A DNA stretch of 36,317 bases from Spirochaetota bacterium (GTDB lineage: Bacteria > Spirochaetota > Spirochaetia > JABEVK01): positions 67,609 through 103,925 of the forward strand of contig JAIFLN010000019.1 in assembly GCA_020049045.1 (NCBI GenBank). Direction: 5' to 3'. The notes beneath the pieces were generated by a model that saw nothing but the letters and a program-made list of their open reading frames with translations, did no database searches and was not told where the DNA came from. Each line of letters opens with the position of its first letter. Position 1 is the first letter of the stretch. A program made the position numbers and the translations under genes. This document shows positions 27,718 through 35,950 of the stretch, in pieces.

Positions 27718-29500
27718 GTCTAGACCGCCAGATTTCCCCTGGGTGAAGAATCAGCCACCATTGAGGTGCCAAACGGGCTCCGTCAAAACTGACCGCAGCA
27801 TCGGGAGCCCAGGACCAACCCTGAGTGATTTTTCGTGCTTCATCCGTAATCAGATACCCTGAAGCCTGAGTCAGGGCACCGAAACACTCGCCGGAAACTA
27901 AAGAGGGTTCTGGATAAGAAAGGTTAATTTCGGTAGTGAACCACCCTTCCCAGGAGGGTCCTGTCAACAACTCGAGCTCGAAATCCACGACAAGCGAATT
28001 ATCATCAAAGGTAAAACTTTTTTTGAGGCGCAGTGGCTGCCGGCCTTGATATCCATCTACGCTGTCTACCGTCATCAACTGAAAGCTCCAGCGTTCCCGG
28101 TTTAGTTCGACCAAGCGGTATTCCCGACGGAAAAAGAATGCTGCATCGACTCCTGGACGGTCAATTCTGTAGAATCGATCGACAAAAGCCATTGGCTTTG
28201 GTCCCTCACCGTCGACAGAAAGACTGGTGATATAGTTCCAAGGACGATCGAGAAAATCCCATTCAAAAACCTGTCCGCCAACCGGATCGATATAGAGGTT
28301 GTAAGTACTGCCCTGAAAAAGATACTCCTTTACCCCGTCAAGATCGAAGTCCTGAGAAGTGAGGGAAGGCTGAAATCTCGTCCGATCACGCAGGAGAGAT
28401 TCTGCATTGAGGAGAGCGGCGAAGGACTTTTGCCGATGGAGCGCCAACAATTCTTTGTCACCACCCCCAAGAAAACCAAGCCAATTCTGCGCTTTCCACA
28501 AATCGTCATAGGCACTTTTCTTTTTGTATTTGTCACCCCGGAGAGAAGAAACCATCAAATGGACATAAACCATTTTGTTGTATAATTGGTTGGCTGCTTC
28601 ATCATAGGCGAGGAACTGCTTCCAGCTTTGGGAACTCGACGACGGCCGTGAGGAAATACCGGTCCGTTTACACAGATCATCAAAGCTCGTGCCGGAAAAA
28701 TACGATCGTTCGAGTGCCTGCTGGTTCTTCTTCAAGAAACTCGAAGCCGTCACCGCTTCGATTTCCGGATAAAACGACCGCAACAGTTGAAGGAAAGACT
28801 CCAAACCAGCTTCGGAACGGGAAAGAAAATTCCCCTCTTCGGGGGTATCAATCGTCAAGAAAAGACTGAGCAGCTGGCGATCTTTTTTTCGTCGGGATGG
28901 AACCATCGCCAAGAAGGCTTCGAAGTCTCCTCCTTGAATTTTTTGAGCCAAATCTTGATGAAAGGGAAACACGGTCAGAAGTCGTCCCTGATGTTCGGTA
29001 AGCCTGGGAAGTCCTATCTGGGCCTGAGACAAACCGACTCGGCGGAAGTCACCCTCTTCCAGAAAAGTGTATTCCATTCCACTGCCGGTTAGGTGAACAA
29101 CCAACGCTGGATCCCAGACTCCCTTTGTCAACCACAACCCACGGGGCCTTCTACCAAGCAGTTTTCTGACGAGGGTCGTCAGCTCTTCGATCTGGCCCAA
29201 TCTGTCTGTTGGCGGAATGAGAGGTAGCAGCGGCGCATAATAACCGCCACCTAAAACCTCAACCTGCTTGCGTTTGATCATTTCTGAAAGCACAGACAAG
29301 TACTCAGAATGCTGTCTTTGGATCCAGTCCAGCAAGGGTCCGGAAAAAAACAGTGTTACGGGCACATCGGGAAAACGATACACAACTGCTACAAAAGGTT
29401 TGACAGCTGCCGAATAAAATTTTTCCAATTCTTCATCCGTGGAATGAATAGGAGGAGAGAAGCAAAATCCCAAAAGGAATTGCATTTTATCGAGGATCAT
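27689..29500 (-). CDS. GH57-family alpha-glucanotransferase/amylase-like protein, probable pseudoenzyme
   Basis: VPVTLFFSGPLLDWI, KQVEVLGGGYYAPLLPLIPPTDRLGQI, RPRGLWLTKGVWDPALVVHLTGSGMEYTFLEEGDF, C-terminal DFDLDGVKEYLFQGSTYNLYIDPVGGQVFEWDFLDRPWNYITSL (DUF1926-like). Confidence 0.85.
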   Translation of the reverse strand: MILDKMQFLLGFCFSPPIHSTDEELEKFYSAAVKPFVAVVYRFPDVPVTLFFSGPLLDWIQRQHSEYLSVLSEMIKRKQVEVLGGGYYAPLLPLIPPTDRLGQIEELTTLVRKLLGRRPRGLWLTKGVWDPALVVHLTGSGMEYTFLEEGDFRRVGLSQAQIGLPRLTEHQGRLLTVFPFHQDLAQKIQGGDFEAFLAMVPSRRKKDRQLLSLFLTIDTPEEGNFLSRSEAGLESFLQLLRSFYPEIEAVTASSFLKKNQQALERSYFSGTSFDDLCKRTGISSRPSSSSQSWKQFLAYDEAANQLYNKMVYVHLMVSSLRGDKYKKKSAYDDLWKAQNWLGFLGGGDKELLALHRQKSFAALLNAESLLRDRTRFQPSLTSQDFDLDGVKEYLFQGSTYNLYIDPVGGQVFEWDFLDRPWNYITSLSVDGEGPKPMAFVDRFYRIDRPGVDAAFFFRREYRLVELNRERWSFQLMTVDSVDGYQGRQPLRLKKSFTFDDNSLVVDFELELLTGPSWEGWFTTEINLSYPEPSLVSGECFGALTQASGYLITDEARKITQGWSWAPDAAVSFDGARLAPQWWLILHPGEIWRSRLSLSLNQED

Positions 29501-30066
29501 CAACCCTTCTCCAAAAACGAAAAACCAAGACCCTGAAGAACAAGCCAGACAAGACCCAGAGTCATGAGTTTCAAAGGCAATCCTTGTATAAAGGGGGGAA
29601 TCCGTTCCCTTGACAACCGACTTAGCACACTGTTGAGAAGGAGCAGGGCAATTCCGTAACCAAGCACCACAGCAAGCGCTAAAAGCAGAATCTCAAGCAG
29701 ATTACTGCTCGAAGCTCCGACCAGGAGAACTCCACCGATGAGAAAACTATGAACGAGGTATTCTTTTGCCTGGGGCCACGACCCTTTGAAAGAACGCACA
29801 GAAGCAGAGTATGCAAAAGAAACCAAACCAAGCACCCCAAGAAGCAACAAGGTCCGCAAAAACTCCCAATGCAAAGGCTGAAGGAGAAACTGGTCAGGAA
29901 CCCAATACAAAACCACAGCCAATGAGAGAAGAACCCAGAGAAGGAGAGTCTTCCGGAAAAGAGACCATTGCCCCGCCGATGCCAAGAACTCACTAACACC
30001 AAGATAATGGAAAAACAGGAGATTATTCGCAAGGATGGAGGCGAAGACAATTTCGATAAAATTCAC
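29500..30066 (-). CDS. RnfA/RnfE (NqrD/NqrE)-like integral membrane subunit
   Basis: MNFIEIVFASILANNLLFFHYLGVSEFLA aligns with RnfA LVNNFVLVQFLGLCPFMG; six hydrophobic segments; follows rnfC-rnfD. Confidence 0.78.
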   Translation of the reverse strand: MNFIEIVFASILANNLLFFHYLGVSEFLASAGQWSLFRKTLLLWVLLSLAVVLYWVPDQFLLQPLHWEFLRTLLLLGVLGLVSFAYSASVRSFKGSWPQAKEYLVHSFLIGGVLLVGASSSNLLEILLLALAVVLGYGIALLLLNSVLSRLSRERIPPFIQGLPLKLMTLGLVWLVLQGLGFSFLEKG

Positions 30067-30087
30067 TTTCAGACTCCAGGCATCGTA

Positions 30088-31029
30088 TCACGCCAAACGA
30101 AAATCGTTAAGAGATTTTCGTCCCATACGCTGGTCAAGCCAAGGAACAAGCAGATTCATCAGAAGAACAGCATAACCGACGCCGTCGCCACCCAGACCCC
30201 AGGTTCGGATCAGAAACGATACAAAGCCGACTCCAGAAGCAAAAAGTATCAATCCCAAACGACCCAGGGGTCTGGAAGAAGGATCGGAAGCCAGAAAGAA
30301 CAGGTTCAAAAGAAAGGTTCCAGAAAACACCTGAAACAAGACATCTCCACCCATCAGTGCTGTCGGTATCGAAAAGGTGAGAAAAAAGAAAACCGGCACC
30401 TCCCAAGGAAAATAGCCTTTCGCCAAAAGAAAAATGGTGGCAGCCAGAAGAAACAATCCACCGGATTCCACGATCAATGCCGAAGAAGTATGGCTAAGGC
30501 CAAGAAACAGGTCGATGTAACCTGGCGGCAGCTGAATACTGAACCATGAAAAGGCATTTGTATTGAGCCAATTCGTCATTTCCAATCCATAAACGGAATC
30601 TGGTCCACCGATTCCCGTCGGAAACGGATAAAAAGACTGGGACCACCCCGCCTGAAGAAAAGCCCAGGCGATTAAGACGGGGTTGATCCAAGGAACCCCG
30701 CCCCCGCCAAAGAGGCCTTTCACAACAAGAATGGCAAAGGCACTTCCCAACACAGGAAGATACCAGGGGGCGTTGGAAGGGAGTAGGAGAGCCAGGAGCA
30801 AGCCCCAGAGAAGTGCGCCCCAATCCTGAGGCTCGTTTACACGCCGGAAACGCCGAAGTGCTTCATCAAATCCCCAGGCGGAGACCATGGAAAGGGATAC
30901 AAGAAGCAGAACAGGCCAACCTCTTTGCCAAGCAGAAAAAGCAACCACGGGAAGGAGTGCCAATAGAAAGGAAATATGAAACCGAAAGGTTGTCACTCGA
31001 TCGAAGGCCTGGGGCATTCTATACGCCAT
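30088..31029 (-). CDS. rnfD: RnfD/NqrB-like membrane subunit
   Basis: MAYRMPQAFDRVTTFRFHISFLLALLPV...LALLLPSNAPWYLPVLGSAFAILVVKGLFGGGGVPWINPVLIAWAFL; AAGGAG 7 nt upstream of ATG 31029. Confidence 0.88.
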   Translation of the reverse strand: MAYRMPQAFDRVTTFRFHISFLLALLPVVAFSAWQRGWPVLLLVSLSMVSAWGFDEALRRFRRVNEPQDWGALLWGLLLALLLPSNAPWYLPVLGSAFAILVVKGLFGGGGVPWINPVLIAWAFLQAGWSQSFYPFPTGIGGPDSVYGLEMTNWLNTNAFSWFSIQLPPGYIDLFLGLSHTSSALIVESGGLFLLAATIFLLAKGYFPWEVPVFFFLTFSIPTALMGGDVLFQVFSGTFLLNLFFLASDPSSRPLGRLGLILFASGVGFVSFLIRTWGLGGDGVGYAVLLMNLLVPWLDQRMGRKSLNDFRLA

Positions 31030-32311
31030 GGACTCGCTCCTTGGCATTTTGGAACTCAGAGACTAGCGGTACCCTCGAGGGACAGACGTAGGAACAGATT
31101 CCACATTCAATGCAGAAGCCCAGACCTTCCTCTCGGGCCAGTGCTATGTTTCCTTGTGTCAACGCCTTATGAAGATTCAAGGGTTCCAATCCAACAGGGC
31201 AGGAAGTGACACATTGACCGCACCGGATACAGGGGCGTTCCAAGCTCTGGTTAACCTCATCTTTTTCAAGTACCAAGACTGCCTGTGTCGATTTGAGAAC
31301 CGGTGTGGATAGCAGATCCACAGAATGACCTTGAAACGGCCCTCCGATTAGAATCTTGTGTTCTCCGGGATGCAGTCCACCCACATCTTTGAGGAGCTGC
31401 ACCAACGGAGTACCAATACGAACAAGATATACCCCGGGATGTTGTACACCACGACCTGAAACAACAATGGTCTTTTCAACCTGCGGCTTGGCCTCAACGA
31501 CAGCATCCCGTATGGCTAAAACCGAGGAAACATCAAGAATCAAGACCTTGGAACCCATGCCCGGAGCGACACTTACTCCAATTGTCTGAAGCAAGAGACC
31601 TTCCTGAGACTGGGGATATTTGAAGCTCAGTGCATGAAGGACAACACCCTCCAGCTCAGCAGAAAACCTCTTCACCCACAAATCGGGATGATCGGGATCA
31701 GATACATAATGTGTCTGTCGCGGTCGAAAAAGCTTTTGGAGAATCCGAATGCCCTCGACCAAAGCCTCAGAACGCTGGTCCTGAAGGTTCAGAGACAGTG
31801 TCAGGTAGGGCTCCGGTTGAAGGGCGTTGACCACTAGTGTCTCGATCATAGGGGAAAGGCTCTCAAGGTTCCTTCGGGGATCGAGGGGGCTGGATTCAAG
31901 AAAGATGCCGGCTTTTCTGACTCTATCCAAGAGTTCTTCATCAGAGACAGAGGCCCATTCTTTCTTGGTTACAGGATGGCCCGTGCGGCCAAATTCTCCT
32001 TCAAGTTGAACCAGCGCCGCACTGCTGACCACCCCACCGGGCAAAGGGATTTCTCGAAACTCGAGAATGCGACCAGGTATGGGGGAGTGAATGTCAAGGT
32101 CTCCCGAAAAGAGTCCCCGAGCCAAAACTTGGTCCTCTGCGACAGATTCGCCGACATTCACCATCCATTCGGCTCTAGCCCCGGTATATTGCGTCAGGGG
32201 GATGACCGCCAAAGAGGGCAGAAACAATGGTCGGATAGGTTGTGAACCGGTGAGGGAACGGAAGGAATCCACCAGGATGCCTCCCCTCGAAAACGACTTG
32301 ACCCTCGGCAT
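31019..32311 (-). CDS. rnfC: RnfC-like subunit with two 4Fe-4S motifs
   Basis: KSFSRGGILV...AVIPLTQYTGARAEWMVNVGESVAEDQVLARG...IHSPIPGRILEF...CIRCGQCVTSCPVGLEP...CIECGICSYVCPSRVPLV. Start uncertain (ATG 32311 or upstream TTG). Confidence 0.92.
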   Translation of the reverse strand: MPRVKSFSRGGILVDSFRSLTGSQPIRPLFLPSLAVIPLTQYTGARAEWMVNVGESVAEDQVLARGLFSGDLDIHSPIPGRILEFREIPLPGGVVSSAALVQLEGEFGRTGHPVTKKEWASVSDEELLDRVRKAGIFLESSPLDPRRNLESLSPMIETLVVNALQPEPYLTLSLNLQDQRSEALVEGIRILQKLFRPRQTHYVSDPDHPDLWVKRFSAELEGVVLHALSFKYPQSQEGLLLQTIGVSVAPGMGSKVLILDVSSVLAIRDAVVEAKPQVEKTIVVSGRGVQHPGVYLVRIGTPLVQLLKDVGGLHPGEHKILIGGPFQGHSVDLLSTPVLKSTQAVLVLEKDEVNQSLERPCIRCGQCVTSCPVGLEPLNLHKALTQGNIALAREEGLGFCIECGICSYVCPSRVPLVSEFQNAKERVHGV

Positions 32312-32368
32312 CGGTTTAGCAATCCTCCTGTCGGATTCGCTCAAACTATCCCGTTGCCTTGACCCTCG

Positions 32369-33232
32369 TCAAGGGTTTTCGGAACCGAAGATCCGGGCTG
32401 CGTGGTGGGGATCCAGACCTTCGAAGGCCTTGCGTGCCCAGATGGCATCGGGAGTTTCCAAGGATGCTCGCACCTCAGAAACCCGACCATTCCGACGCTC
32501 GTAGGATAGATAGCTCCATGCTTTTCCAGGAACCCAGTCTTGCCAAACAGCACCGTAAGGCCAAGCTCTCTGAAACCAGTGATGACGAAGCCAACTGACC
32601 CTGGAACCAGGTTCAACTTGGGAGGAGGAAGTGCTTTCTGAAGAGTCAGAACGACCGGGAATCGTCGTCAAAACGATGGCGGCCCCTAGAAGCAGGATGT
32701 TCAATACCAGCAAGCGCCACCGGCGACCTAGACTTGCTCCGCTAGGATTCAAGAGGGTCAAAAGACTGAGTATCAGATAGAGGCTTGATCCTGTGATGAT
32801 TACCCAGCCTGTGATAACTCTGGGGGTGAAACCAGTGGAGACCGTTGAAACCTGGGCTTGTACTTCCCGAACTCCCAATATCTCCCGTGCTTTATCAAGA
32901 TTTTGTGGTTCAAACCAAATCCGTGATATTGAAGATCCGGGTCGGAAGATTGTTTTCAAACTTGTCAGCCAGGGATCCCTTCGAGGATCTTGGAGAATCA
33001 GCCGAGTCTCGAGATTGGCAAGGGCAAGTAGCTGCAGTCCTTCAAAGGCAGAAACATCGACGACGGCATTGGTCCAGCCAATCACTGTGATGCCGGACTC
33101 TTCCATTTTCCGAATGGATTCTTGCTCTTGCTCTCGTGGTACGTCCCAAGAGATCCAAGCAGGTGCGGTGTCCAAGGAATAGACAGCGGTACTGGTGAAA
33201 AACAATATCGACAGTACAAAAAGCCGCTTCAT
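32369..33232 (-). CDS. Secreted/membrane hypothetical protein
   Basis: Signal peptide MKRLFVLSILFFTSTAVYS; two central TM segments; no family recognised. Confidence 0.7.
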   Translation of the reverse strand: MKRLFVLSILFFTSTAVYSLDTAPAWISWDVPREQEQESIRKMEESGITVIGWTNAVVDVSAFEGLQLLALANLETRLILQDPRRDPWLTSLKTIFRPGSSISRIWFEPQNLDKAREILGVREVQAQVSTVSTGFTPRVITGWVIITGSSLYLILSLLTLLNPSGASLGRRWRLLVLNILLLGAAIVLTTIPGRSDSSESTSSSQVEPGSRVSWLRHHWFQRAWPYGAVWQDWVPGKAWSYLSYERRNGRVSEVRASLETPDAIWARKAFEGLDPHHAARIFGSENP

Positions 33233-33237
33233 GGATC

Positions 33238-33705
33238 TCACAGGTTGCAGAAAGCCGTCGCAAGGAACAGCCCGAGGAGACAACCGACAATGACTTCAGG
33301 GCCTTTGTGACCATGGATCTCCTTGACAGGCTTATGGGCGGTTACCCACCGGGCATTCATATCCTCGATGATTTGATTCAGGGCACGGGCTTGATTCCCT
33401 GCCGCTTGACGGACACCCAAAGCATCACGAATGGCCATGGCAGAAAAGAATAAAGAAACCATAAACAGCGGGGAGTCAATTCCGACTCGAAACCCAACAG
33501 CAGCGGTCAAGGCGGAAACAACAGCCGAGTGACTCGATGGCATACCGCCAGTCGTCCAAACAAGAGTCCCCAGAAGATCACGTTTCGCCAACCGGGAACG
33601 TGACCGCAAGATCGAGATCAATGCCTTGATGAACTGGGCCAAAAACCAAGCTGTTAAGGCTGACAGGAAAATAGGGTCAGAAATGAGATGGCGGAAGGAC
33701 TCCAT
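33238..33705 (-). CDS. Divergent PAP2 (DUF212) family membrane protein
   Basis: LAQFIKALI...GGMPSSHSAVVSALTAAVGF...AMAIRDALGVRQAAGNQARALNQI...KEIHGHKGPEVIVGCLLGL. Confidence 0.92.
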   Translation of the reverse strand: MESFRHLISDPIFLSALTAWFLAQFIKALISILRSRSRLAKRDLLGTLVWTTGGMPSSHSAVVSALTAAVGFRVGIDSPLFMVSLFFSAMAIRDALGVRQAAGNQARALNQIIEDMNARWVTAHKPVKEIHGHKGPEVIVGCLLGLFLATAFCNL

Positions 33706-33770
33706 GTTTGGGCCAGTTTGGCCGACGACCTCCCCTTTGTCAAGGTTGCCTTTTCTTGTAGGGTAAAGTG

Positions 33771-34712
33771 ATGAGACTCCCCTTCATAGCCGGAATTAAC
33801 GACCACGATCGTCGCCTTGAGTCTGTCCTACGCCGCCTGCTCCCAAACCAGAGTCTGGGAGCTCTCCATAAGGCTCTCCGGCAAGGGGATATCCGGCTCA
33901 ACGGCTTGAAAGCCTCCTCAGACTCCAGGGTCTCTACAGGGGATGAAATTGCTGTTTGGGAGGCACTGATTCCCACTGTAGATTCACCCAAATCCACCGT
34001 TGTTCCGTCAGCCGAATTGCCTCCAGAGTGGATTTTGTTTGAAGGCATTGACTTCCTGGTCATTAATAAACCCTCTGGCCTTTTGGTTCACCGTGGTGAG
34101 GAACGAGACCCTAACCCGCAGAAACAGCCCCTTGATAATTTGGTGCGCTCCTGGTTGGCGCAGTCAGCCTCCAACTCCTTGAGTTTCCGCCCGGGACCGT
34201 TGCATAGGCTAGACCGGCAGACTTCCGGTCTAGTCGTCTTTTCCAAAACTTTGGTGGGAGCCCGCAGCTTCAGCCTGGCTCTCGCCGAAAGAATGGTAAA
34301 AAAAACATATTTGACAGTCGTTAGTGGGCTTCTCAATGGTTCACGTGACATCACGGCACCTCTGATCCGGGATGAGAGCGCAAGAATGACCCGTACAATC
34401 CCCTCGGCTGAGTCCAAAGCAGAGGAAGCTCACTCTTTGTTTGTTCCCCTGGCTCAAGCCAAGGGTATGACTCTGGTTGAAGTCGATTTGGGAACCGGTC
34501 GCACCCACCAAATACGAGCCCACGCCAAAGCCCTGGGTCTGTCTCTCGCCGGTGATCAGAAGTATGGCGGAGGCTCCCGTCCCCCGGGTCTCGACGTTGA
34601 CTGGCTGCTTCATGCTTGGAAGTTGAATTGTGAGCTCATGCCTTCTCTCGAGGCACCTTTACCACCGTTCCGGGCGCAATGGGTCGAAAAAACTTTCAAG
34701 ATTCACCTCTAA
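33771..34712 (+). CDS. RluA-family pseudouridine synthase
   Basis: S4-like N-terminus LHKALRQGDIRLNG; FLVINKPSGLLVH; GPLHRLDRQTSGLVVFSKT; VEVDLGTGRTHQIRAHAKALGLSLAGDQKYGG. Confidence 0.95.
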   Translation: MRLPFIAGINDHDRRLESVLRRLLPNQSLGALHKALRQGDIRLNGLKASSDSRVSTGDEIAVWEALIPTVDSPKSTVVPSAELPPEWILFEGIDFLVINKPSGLLVHRGEERDPNPQKQPLDNLVRSWLAQSASNSLSFRPGPLHRLDRQTSGLVVFSKTLVGARSFSLALAERMVKKTYLTVVSGLLNGSRDITAPLIRDESARMTRTIPSAESKAEEAHSLFVPLAQAKGMTLVEVDLGTGRTHQIRAHAKALGLSLAGDQKYGGGSRPPGLDVDWLLHAWKLNCELMPSLEAPLPPFRAQWVEKTFKIHL

Positions 34713-34723
34713 GGTGCCGATCC
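34697..34723 (+). promoter_or_regulatory. Candidate sigma28 (FliA/WhiG)-type promoter for flaB
   Basis: CAAGATTC-N11-GCCGATCC compared with TAAAGTTT-N11-GCCGATAA (4/8 and 6/8); overlaps the rluA-family gene end, about 100 nt upstream of flaB. Confidence 0.4.
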
Positions 34724-34803
34724 TATGAAATGAAGGAGTCGAATGGATTCGGCTTTCTTCAAGGCTTTATGCGTCTCTCGAACTATGGTTCGGGTATCCG
34801 ACG

Positions 34804-34825
34804 TAATATTCAAGGAGGAATATTA
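34804..34825 (+). promoter_or_regulatory. Hairpin presenting the flaB Shine-Dalgarno in its loop (CsrA-site-like)
   Basis: TAATATTC-AAGGAG-GAATATTA: perfect 8-bp inverted repeat, 6-nt loop AAGGAG; the last stem base is the A of the flaB ATG. Confidence 0.65.
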
Positions 34826-35685
34826 TGATCATCAACCACAACATGAGCGCCATCAACGCTCAGCGTGTTCAGGGTGACTCTGTTAAGGACGTCACCAGGA
34901 ATATGGAGAAGTTGGCTTCCGGCTTCCGTATCAACAAAGCCGGTGACGATGCCTCGGGTTTGGCTGTTTCTGAAAAGATGCGGTCACAGATCCGTGGTTT
35001 GAACCAGGCTTCCCGCAATGCGGCCGACGGTGTGTCGTTCATTCAGACCACGGAAGGTTACCTGCAGGAAAGTCAGGACGTTCTCCAGCGCCTCCGCGAA
35101 TTGTCCGTGCAGTCCTCCAACGGTATTTATACCGCCCAGGACCGCCAGCAAATCCAGGTCGAAGTGTCCCAGCTTGTGGACGAAATCGATCGGGTTGCTT
35201 CGCACGCCCAGTTTAACGGAATGAATATGCTGACCGGGTCATTCGCTCGCGAAGAGGGCACGAACTCCGTTCCCGCCTCCATGTACTTCCATATCGGAGC
35301 CAACGTGGATCAGCGGACTCGTGTGTACGTGGGGACCATGACTGCTTCCGCCCTGGGTCTGAAAGACCTTGGCGACGGCAAGAAAATCTCCTTGGCCACT
35401 CCCGACGAAGCCAACCGCGCGATCATGACCTTCGACGCCGCCCTCAACCGGGTGAGCAAGCAGCGGGCCGACCTCGGTGCCTACCAGAATCGCCTTGAAT
35501 TTGCGATCAAGGGCATTGATATCGGGGCCGAAAACCTGCAGGCCAGCGAAAGCCGGATCCGGGACGTCGATATGGCCAAGCAAATGGTTGACTACACCAA
35601 GAACCAGATCCTGGTCCAATCGGGCAACGCCATGCTGGCGCAGGCCAATCAACGGTCGCAATCGACCTTGCAATTGTTGGGCTAA
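34825..35685 (+). CDS. flaB: Periplasmic flagellar filament core flagellin FlaB
   Basis: [69 protein letters not shown]...[45 protein letters not shown]. Confidence 0.98.
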   Translation: MIINHNMSAINAQRVQGDSVKDVTRNMEKLASGFRINKAGDDASGLAVSEKMRSQIRGLNQASRNAADGVSFIQTTEGYLQESQDVLQRLRELSVQSSNGIYTAQDRQQIQVEVSQLVDEIDRVASHAQFNGMNMLTGSFAREEGTNSVPASMYFHIGANVDQRTRVYVGTMTASALGLKDLGDGKKISLATPDEANRAIMTFDAALNRVSKQRADLGAYQNRLEFAIKGIDIGAENLQASESRIRDVDMAKQMVDYTKNQILVQSGNAMLAQANQRSQSTLQLLG

Positions 35686-35705
35686 GGGTTTATGTTTACG
35701 GCTGG

Positions 35706-35751
35706 ATGGTCTCCTTTCAGAAATGAAAGGAGCCATTCGGCTGGTTTTTTT
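35706..35751 (+). terminator. Rho-independent terminator after flaB
   Basis: ATGG-T-CTCCTTTCA-GAAA-TGAAAGGAG-C-CAT hairpin, followed after a short gap by TTTTTTT. Confidence 0.7.
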
Positions 35752-35915
35752 GTTCTTTGACAGCTCCTTTCTGTTTTTTCATCTTGTCCAGGTCGGCAAG
35801 GACGCGGGCTTTCCAGCCCCCTACTCGGGGGTCAGGAGAACCCGTATCCTTGTCTGACCGGTTCTGTATTGGCACGACGCGTGGTGTCAGTCAGTACTCA
35901 AAGGCAGGGTCAAGG

Positions 35916-35931
35916 TCAAGGATGGCCTTGA
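35916..35931 (+). promoter_or_regulatory. Small hairpin in the leader of the second flagellin
   Basis: TCAAGG-ATGG-CCTTGA, about 20 nt upstream of ATG 35951; contains CAAGGATG, resembling a CsrA core site. Confidence 0.4.
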
Positions 35932-35950
35932 AGGAATCCAGGAGGGTACC

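Noticed and set aside
29968-30549. 193-aa Lys/Gln-rich plus-strand ORF
   Set aside because: Antisense to rnfD/rnfA-E; its Lys/Gln richness is the complement of Leu/Phe codons in membrane proteins.
34728-34757. Imperfect hairpin GAAGGAGTCGAATGGATTCGGCTTTCTTC after the pseudouridine synthase gene
   Set aside because: Several mismatches and no following T-run; too weak to call a terminator.
35817-35831. CCCCC-TACTC-GGGGG inverted repeat between the flagellin genes
   Set aside because: Could be a terminator stem but no T-tract follows, and the upstream 35706-35751 hairpin already explains flaB termination.
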